This document shows, piece by piece, positions 7,210 to 10,706 of a DNA stretch of 10,706 nt (its first letter is position 1; each line of letters begins with the position of its first letter). The position numbers and the translations under genes were made by a program. The stretch is taken from positions 1-10,706 of the forward strand of contig DIZC01000124.1 of assembly GCA_002429315.1 (NCBI GenBank), read 5' to 3'. A model generated the notes under the pieces. That model saw only the letters and a program-made list of their open reading frames with translations. It had not been told where the DNA came from and searched no databases. Source of the stretch: Alphaproteobacteria bacterium UBA6038. GTDB taxonomy: Bacteria > Pseudomonadota > Alphaproteobacteria > Micropepsales > Micropepsaceae.

Positions 7210-7374
7210 TCAAAGGAATATCCGCTTGAGTCGGCCAGGGTAGACTTCTCTCAACACAGATGTTGAGCAATTCTGCTCACAATCGTGTCTTTGCGCCGGA
7301 GATATTTGGCTTAAAAAGGGTTCGGGAGTATGCGCGGCCAAGGACATCAAGACGAGAGCGAGGGCTGCGCGCAC
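7210..7374 (-). pseudogene. Truncated 5' copy of the outer-membrane gene, running into new sequence
   Basis: Within the right direct repeat, the ribosome binding site, GTG start (7372-7374) and first 14 codons of the outer-membrane gene (VRAALALVLMSLAA) are preserved intact. Homology stops at 7332, before the signal-peptide cleavage region. The frame then continues for 40 unrelated codons (HTPEPFLSQISPAQ...) to the TGA at 7210-7212, and ends 51 nt before the HAF start codon. It probably has no function as a protein, but translation could start here because the start region is complete. Confidence 0.6.
7250..7278. promoter_or_regulatory. Two overlapping inverted repeats upstream of the HAF gene
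   Basis: CTCAACA (7250-7256) and TGTTGAG (7261-7267) form a perfect 7-bp dyad with a 4-nt centre. GAGCA (7265-7269) and TGCTC (7274-7278) form a second dyad that shares GAG with the first. They lie 91-119 nt before the HAF start codon, where an operator or mutually exclusive leader hairpins could act. No clear -35/-10 pair could be assigned next to them. The regulatory role is inferred from position and symmetry. Confidence 0.35.
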
Positions 7375-7440
7375 TCAAACTCCATGCGGTAATTCCGCAC
7401 CCTCTAGTGTGCCGCGCTGACGGCGGCAAGACCTTGGCGC
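7332..7440. repeat. Right copy of the 109-bp direct repeat, overlapping the tRNA-Glu 3' end
   Basis: It matches 5084-5192 except at 7375 and 7410. The last 6 bases (7435-7440) are the CCA, the discriminator G and the final two acceptor-stem bases of tRNA-Glu; everything else lies downstream of the tRNA. The repeat boundary therefore falls inside the tRNA acceptor stem, a common place for site-specific insertion. Confidence 0.95.
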
Positions 7441-7509
7441 TCCCACGGGGAATCGAACCCCGGTTTCAGCCTTGAGAGGGCCGCGTCCTGACCGCTAGAC
7501 GATGGGAGC
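7435..7509 (-). tRNA. tRNA-Glu (anticodon CTC), CCA encoded
   Basis: The 75-nt sequence folds into a full cloverleaf: acceptor GCTCCCA/TGGGAGC, D arm GTCTAGCGGTCAGGAC, anticodon stem CGGCC/GGCTG with loop CTCTCAA, and T arm CGGGG-TTCGAAT-CCCCG. The anticodon CTC (complement of 7474-7476) reads GAG codons, and the discriminator is G followed by an encoded CCA, as usual for tRNA-Glu. It lies 65 nt behind the M67 peptidase gene on the same strand. Its 3' end forms one edge of the direct repeat, so it may have served as an integration target. Confidence 0.97.
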
Positions 7510-7524
7510 CGGCGGCGTCGGGCG

Positions 7525-7554
7525 ATTAAAACCACAGCCGTGCCGGCGGATCAA
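7525..7554 (-). promoter_or_regulatory. Probable promoter of tRNA-Glu
   Basis: On the - strand TTGATC (7554-7549) and TTTAAT (7530-7525) are separated by 18 nt, close to the sigma-70 consensus. The -10 element ends 15 nt before the mature tRNA 5' end. A GC-rich discriminator region follows, as is common in stable-RNA promoters. It lies between the peptidase stop codon and the tRNA, so the tRNA need not depend on readthrough. Confidence 0.5.
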
Positions 7555-7574
7555 CAAAGCCGCGCGAGCCCGCG

Positions 7575-8192
7575 TCAGGCAACTTCGACGGCCTCGGAGA
7601 ACGTCAGCGGCGAGAAGCCGTTCCCGTCAAAGATGAAGGCGTTCACGGTGCCGCCGCCTTCATCGTCCAGCGCGGCGATCAGCCAGACAAAACCGGCTTC
7701 GCTCGCGCCGGCGAGGTCGCGTTCCGACGGCTCGGCGCGGCCGTTGGCATGGGAGTGATAGCAGCCGACGATCTCGCGCCCGGTGCCGCGCAAGCGCCGC
7801 AGCAGCGCGATGTGCGCGGCGGGATCGATCTCGAAGGCGTCGGCTGTTTGAGCGATGTTCGCGGTGGGATGAATCGCGGCGATCTCAATTGTGTCCTTCA
7901 CTGAACAGGACGATAGACGGTCCCCACCCTCCCCTTGAGGGAGGGTCGAAATTTGCGCAGCAAATTTCGGGGAGGGGTAAGTGCCACAAATCGTGGGATC
8001 GACCCCTCCCCGAAAAATTCCTCGCTGCGCTTGAATTTTTCGACCCTCCCTCAAGGGGAGGGTGGAGCGCGTTGCGTAATTCGCGTGTCGAATTCCTTCG
8101 AGTAGCCCGCAGCATTCGCGGGGGAAGGCGGCGCGGGCTTCGCGCTCGACCTGCGCCCGAAGAGCGCCGGGCAGGATCAGCCGTGCGATCAC
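7575..8192 (-). CDS. M67-family JAMM metallopeptidase with a palindrome-encoded insert
   Basis: A 205-residue Mov34/MPN-type zinc isopeptidase. The catalytic set is complete: glutamate in RECCGLLEG (E26) and the JAMM signature H146-S-H148-x7-S156-x2-D159. Related bacterial proteins are usually about 130-150 residues. The excess here is residues about 36-99, between the Glu strand and the next strand (DTIEIAAIHPTANIA). Residues 43-90 of that are encoded by a 142-bp nested palindrome in frame without a stop, so the reading frame survived the insertion. The start is GTG at 8190-8192; it overlaps the DUF6476 stop as GTGA, which implies translational coupling. The substrate is unknown; bacterial JAMM proteins of this type are thought to cleave ubiquitin-like or sulfur-carrier fusions or other C-terminal tails. 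The insert lies away from the signature in sequence, so activity is plausible but not certain. Confidence 0.9.
   Translation of the reverse strand: MIARLILPGALRAQVEREARAAFPRECCGLLEGIRHANYATRSTLPLREGRKIQAQRGIFRGGVDPTICGTYPSPKFAAQISTLPQGEGGDRLSSCSVKDTIEIAAIHPTANIAQTADAFEIDPAAHIALLRRLRGTGREIVGCYHSHANGRAEPSERDLAGASEAGFVWLIAALDDEGGGTVNAFIFDGNGFSPLTFSEAVEVA
7924..8065. repeat. 142-bp nested palindromic element inside the JAMM gene
   Basis: The outer arms 7924-7950 and 8039-8065 are perfect 27-bp inverted repeats. Each arm is itself a small hairpin (for example CCCTCCC-cttga-GGGAGGG at 7927-7945). Inner arms 7966-7978 and 8002-8014 are a perfect 13-bp pair, and the centre has CCAC-aaatc-GTGG (7984-7996). 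Arms between outer and inner pairs match imperfectly. This layered symmetry is typical of dispersed palindromic repeats of bacterial intergenic DNA. Here it sits within an open reading frame, as Rickettsia palindromic elements do. No second copy lies in this window. Confidence 0.93.
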
Positions 8193-8533
8193 TTGGGCGC
8201 GACGATGCGGCTGACGACGCGGCCGGAGGCATCATCGATAATGCGGATCTCCTCGCCCTGATCGGTGCGGATGCGCAGCACCAAATGCCCGGAGTCCGTC
8301 CGCATGTCGGTGATGCGCGAGCCGGCCGGCAGCTGGTCGATCGCGGAGCCCTCCGACGCGACGGACGGCGCGGCACTATGGCCGAATACGCGCGTCATCA
8401 GCGTGACCACGACGACAAGGAACATCAGCACCATCAAAACGCCGAGCCCGATGGCGAGAGCCCGCGCCGCGCGGTAGCTTGCGGAGTTGCGCGGATCGTC
8501 ATTGGCGGGAACGGTGCCGGACACATTCGACAA
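8189..8533 (-). CDS. DUF6476-type small membrane protein
   Basis: A 114-residue protein: a polar N-terminus, one strong membrane segment (about residues 25-46, LAIGLGVLMVLMFLVVVVTL), and a C-terminal domain of short strands (GSRITDMRTDSGHLVLRIRTDQ, then EEIRIIDDASGRVVSRI). I match it to DUF6476 from this layout and from its position beside an RluA-family gene, where that family is usually found in alphaproteobacteria; this is recall. The start is taken as TTG at 8531-8533 because GGAGGA (8541-8546) stands 7 nt upstream. The frame is open much further, but that part is antisense to rluD. The stop overlaps the GTG of the peptidase gene by 4 nt, so the two form an operon. The function is unknown; the C-terminal part would face the periplasm if the N-terminus is cytoplasmic. 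Confidence 0.75.
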   Translation of the reverse strand: MSNVSGTVPANDDPRNSASYRAARALAIGLGVLMVLMFLVVVVTLMTRVFGHSAAPSVASEGSAIDQLPAGSRITDMRTDSGHLVLRIRTDQGEEIRIIDDASGRVVSRIVAPK

Positions 8534-8558
8534 GGCTGCTTCCTCCGTAGGCGGACGT

Positions 8559-9545
8559 TTGCGCCGCGCGCGCGCGGATGCGGAGCATGCCGGCTGGCGT
8601 CTGGACCGCTTTCTCGCTGCGGCGGTTCCCGACCTCAGCCGCTCGCGCCTGCAGGCGCTGCTCGCGGACGGCGCCGTTTCCCGCGCGCAGGAAACGATAA
8701 AAGACGGAAACACGCGGGTCAAACCGGGCGAAACATATGAGATTGCGGTGCCCGAGCCCGCGCCCGCGGTGCCGCGTGGGCAAGCCATTCCGCTGAACGT
8801 CGTGTACGAAGACGGCGATCTCATCGTGATCGACAAGCCGGCGGGGCTGGTGGTGCATCCCGCCGCCGGCAATCCCGACGGCACGCTGGTGAACGCGCTG
8901 ATCGCCCATTGCGGCGAGTCGCTTTCGGGCGTCGGCGGCGCGGCGCGGCCCGGCATCGTGCATCGGCTGGACAAGGACACCAGCGGACTGCTGGTGGCCG
9001 CCAAGAACGACCGCGCCATGGCGAGCCTCGCGAAGCAGTTCGCCGCGCGCACCATCGAGCGGGCCTATCACGCCGTGGCGTGGGGCGCGCCGCGCGCCGG
9101 CGAAGGAATCATCGAAGGCGACATCGGCCGCAACCCGTTCGACCGCAAGCGCATGGCGATCGTGCGGACGCAGGGCAAGGCCGCGCGCACGCGCTATCGC
9201 ATGCTGGAGCGCTACGGCGGCGAAGCGCGCGCGTTCGCGAGCCTCATCGAATGCCGGCTGGAGACCGGCCGCACGCACCAGATCCGCGTGCATCTCGCGC
9301 ATCTCGGCCATCCGCTGATCGGGGATTCCGTATACGGCCGCGCGCGCAAACCGCCGCGCGCCAAGACCGACGCGGAGCAGACGACCTACGCCGCAGCCGC
9401 CGCATTTCCACGCCAGGCGCTGCATGCGTGGCTGCTGGGATTCCAGCATCCCAGCACGCACAAGCACGTGCGCTTCGAATCCCCCTGGCCCAACGACTTC
9501 GCCGCGCTGATCGCCGCCCTGCGCGGGTTGCAGAAGCCAGGTTGA
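8559..9545 (+). CDS. rluD: RluA-family 23S rRNA pseudouridine synthase (RluD-like)
   Basis: The enzyme isomerises uridines of 23S rRNA (helix 69 in the case of RluD) to pseudouridine. An N-terminal S4 RNA-binding domain is seen (WRLDRFLAAAVPDLSRSRLQALLADGAV), then the catalytic domain with VIDKPAGLVVHP, the signature GIVHRLDKDTSGLLV (catalytic Asp in HRLD, residue 138 from this start), ETGRTHQIRVHLAHLGHP and LIGDSVYG. The 328-residue length is normal. The start is not certain: no in-frame ATG exists before the S4 domain. I use TTG at 8559, but GTG at 8514 or TTG at 8487 would also keep the frame, and these would overlap the divergent DUF6476 gene. The C-terminal block from the Tyr codon at 9387 is repeated in diverged form at 10482-10634, beyond the hydrolase gene. 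Confidence 0.92.
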   Translation: MRRARADAEHAGWRLDRFLAAAVPDLSRSRLQALLADGAVSRAQETIKDGNTRVKPGETYEIAVPEPAPAVPRGQAIPLNVVYEDGDLIVIDKPAGLVVHPAAGNPDGTLVNALIAHCGESLSGVGGAARPGIVHRLDKDTSGLLVAAKNDRAMASLAKQFAARTIERAYHAVAWGAPRAGEGIIEGDIGRNPFDRKRMAIVRTQGKAARTRYRMLERYGGEARAFASLIECRLETGRTHQIRVHLAHLGHPLIGDSVYGRARKPPRAKTDAEQTTYAAAAAFPRQALHAWLLGFQHPSTHKHVRFESPWPNDFAALIAALRGLQKPG

Positions 9546-9603
9546 TCCGGGCGCCCTGTTGAGGCGTAAGCCGCTACGAGATTGGGATTTTCGGGGGGGG
9601 TCC

Positions 9604-10467
9604 ATGTCGCGCAGAATCGTGCTCATCGTGACGGCTGTCGTGCTGGCCGTCGCGATCATCGGCTTTGTTGCGATCGACCGGGCGCTCTACGGCATTCCGG
9701 GCTTCCATCTGGCGCGGACCTTCCGTAGCGAATTCCACGGCGCCCATCGCGCCAATGTCAACGGCATCAGCCTCTACTACGAGATCTATGGACACGGGCC
9801 GCCCGTGCTTGTGCTGCACGGCGCCGGCGCCTTCCTGGAGTCGATGCACTATTTCATCACCGCGCTCGCGCCCGGCCATACCGTGATTGCCGTCGACAGT
9901 CGCGGCCAGGGCCCCTCCACCGATTCCAGCGCGCCGCTCACCTATGCGGCGATGGGCGGCGACATGATCGCCTTGATGGACACGCTGCGTCTGAAGCAGG
10001 CCGACGTCGTGGGTTGGAGCGACGGCGGCATCGTCGGTCTCGACATGGCGATGAAGCATCCCGGCCGCATCCGCCGGCTGGTGGCGATCGGCGCCAATTA
10101 CGATGCGGCCGGGATCGATGCGAAGCAGATGACGCCCCCGATGGTCGACGAGCAGACGCGCCAGATCGAGCCGCTCTACCGTCTCATCGCGCCCGACCCT
10201 TCGCATTTTCCGGCGCTGGTGAAAAAGATCGAAACCATGATTGCCACGGAGCCGCACTACAGCCTTGCCGAGCTCGGACGCATCCGTGCGCGCGTGCTCA
10301 TCGTCGCCGGCGAGCATGACCTGATCCTGCGCCGGCACACGGACGCCATGGCGAAGGCGATCCCCGGCGCGCGAGAGATCATCGTCCCCGGCGCCAGCCA
10401 CATCGGCCCCCTGGAACAGCCCGGCGCCTACAACAGGATCGTGCTGGAATTCCTGGATGCGAGGTGA
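9604..10467 (+). CDS. Membrane-anchored or exported alpha/beta hydrolase
   Basis: A 287-residue alpha/beta-hydrolase fold protein. A hydrophobic N-terminal segment (residues 5-23, IVLIVTAVVLAVAIIGFVA) acts as an anchor or uncleaved signal. The oxyanion region is LHGAGAF (71-77), the nucleophile elbow is GWSDGG with Ser139, the acid is likely Asp239 in AGEHDLIL, and the base is His266 in GASHIGPLE, so the triad is complete. The pattern DSRGQGPST is typical of epoxide-hydrolase or esterase-like members; the substrate cannot be named. The ATG at 9604 is preceded by an eight-G run (9593-9600), which must act as its ribosome binding site; the open frame reaches upstream to 9559 but without a better site. 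The gene lies 58 nt behind rluD and is followed by a truncated second rluD 3' end, so it appears to be an inserted cargo gene. Confidence 0.9.
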   Translation: MSRRIVLIVTAVVLAVAIIGFVAIDRALYGIPGFHLARTFRSEFHGAHRANVNGISLYYEIYGHGPPVLVLHGAGAFLESMHYFITALAPGHTVIAVDSRGQGPSTDSSAPLTYAAMGGDMIALMDTLRLKQADVVGWSDGGIVGLDMAMKHPGRIRRLVAIGANYDAAGIDAKQMTPPMVDEQTRQIEPLYRLIAPDPSHFPALVKKIETMIATEPHYSLAELGRIRARVLIVAGEHDLILRRHTDAMAKAIPGAREIIVPGASHIGPLEQPGAYNRIVLEFLDAR

Positions 10468-10481
10468 GAAGCGCTCCGCTC

Positions 10482-10634
10482 GGCTATGCCGCCGCGGCCA
10501 CGTTCCCGCGCCAGGCGCTGCATGCCTGGCTGCTCGGCTTCCACCATCCCAGCCTGCATAGGCTGATGCGCCTCGAAAGTGCGTGGCCCGAAGATTTCGC
10601 GGCACTGGTGGAAGCGCTGCGGTTACTGCGTTAG
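10482..10634 (+). pseudogene. Diverged fragment of an RluD-like 3' end
   Basis: Read from the Tyr codon at 10485, the frame gives a C-terminus that aligns without gaps to the RluD C-terminus encoded from 9387: 36 of 49 residues are identical by hand count, including YAAAA, FPRQALHAWLLGF, DFAAL and ALR. It ends at a TAG at 10632-10634. No S4 or catalytic domain precedes it: the DNA just upstream is the end of the hydrolase gene. It could be translated from GTG at 10464, but only as a 56-residue remnant. The divergence shows it is not a recent duplication; it is more likely an older resident gene end displaced by recombination with a related rluD. Confidence 0.85.
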
Positions 10635-10706
10635 AGCGGCGATACCCCCCGGGGCTTGGCTGGCTTTTGTCGACCCGACCGGGAGCTAGAGCACGATCCA
10701 GTCAGA
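10635..10706. other. Window tail, no gene seen
   Basis: There is no open frame or clear terminator in these 72 bases. The last 20 or so (CTAGAGCACGATCCAGTCAGA, from about 10686, is one base over a short word) resemble the first half of intergenic palindromes common in some alphaproteobacteria (TAGAGCACGATCC...). The second half would be beyond the window, so this is only a suspicion. Confidence 0.25.

Larger units (their letters stand above)
5193..7331. mobile_element. Putative 2.1-kb insertion bounded by 109-bp direct repeats
   Basis: The unique DNA between the two direct repeats separates tRNA-Glu from the outer-membrane gene that, in a repeat-free ancestor, would start about 60 nt behind the tRNA. 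One repeat plus the unique part is 2,248 bp, the size of a circle that recombination would release. It holds the HAF-repeat gene, a doubtful small ORF and a lower-GC stretch. No integrase, transposase or terminal inverted repeat is visible, so it is either a non-autonomous element, a decayed island, or a product of single-crossover integration or template switching. The boundaries are seen; the mobility is inferred. Confidence 0.5.

Noticed and set aside
7924..8065. CRISPR array or terminator pair for the palindrome
   Set aside because: There is a single nested inverted repeat with no spacer periodicity, and it lies inside an open reading frame with no T-run.
8534..9055. Upstream extension of the DUF6476 frame
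   Set aside because: It is antisense to the rluD catalytic core; the TTG with GGAGGA at 8541-8546 explains the start.
8499..10605. Two - strand frames of over 340 codons opposite rluD and the hydrolase
   Set aside because: Antisense shadows of genes with complete catalytic motifs.

Overview
The window comes from a GC-rich (roughly 60% or more) Gram-negative bacterium, most likely an alphaproteobacterium. Two things point there: the TonB-dependent receptor and other outer-membrane genes, and the cluster M67 (JAMM) metallopeptidase - DUF6476 small membrane protein - RluA-family pseudouridine synthase, an order I associate with alphaproteobacteria. The genus cannot be fixed from the sequence alone.

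Left part (1-2750, + strand): the C-terminal two thirds of a TonB-dependent receptor that enters from outside the window, then a 47-codon ORF with a textbook ribosome binding site, then a secreted four-cysteine PraB-like protein closed by a strong intrinsic terminator. Next (2837-5126, - strand): a methionine-rich outer-membrane barrel protein followed by a zinc-free MDR-type oxidoreductase.

Middle part (5084-7509): a 109-bp direct repeat (107 of 109 identical) occurs at 5084-5192 and 7332-7440, a period of 2,248 bp. The right copy abuts, and runs 6 bp into, the 3' end of a tRNA-Glu(CTC) gene. The left copy carries the leader, start codon and first 14 codons of the barrel gene. Between them lie a seven-repeat HAF beta-propeller gene, a small doubtful ORF and a lower-GC stretch without a clear gene. 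This looks like an insertion between tRNA-Glu and the barrel gene that duplicated the junction and left both neighbours intact. No recombinase is visible.

Right part (7510-10706): a JAMM peptidase gene carries an in-frame 142-bp nested palindrome that encodes 48 residues of an internal loop. It overlaps a DUF6476 gene by 4 nt (GTGA). The RluD-like gene diverges from these two. An alpha/beta hydrolase follows RluD and is bracketed by a second, diverged and truncated copy of the RluD 3' end, so another insertion or recombination has happened here.

Overall this is ordinary housekeeping (tRNA, RluD, M67 peptidase) interleaved with accessory envelope and secreted genes. Three separate scars of DNA insertion, each leaving the flanking gene usable, are the most informative content. 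I do not see a complete defence, secretion or biosynthetic system.
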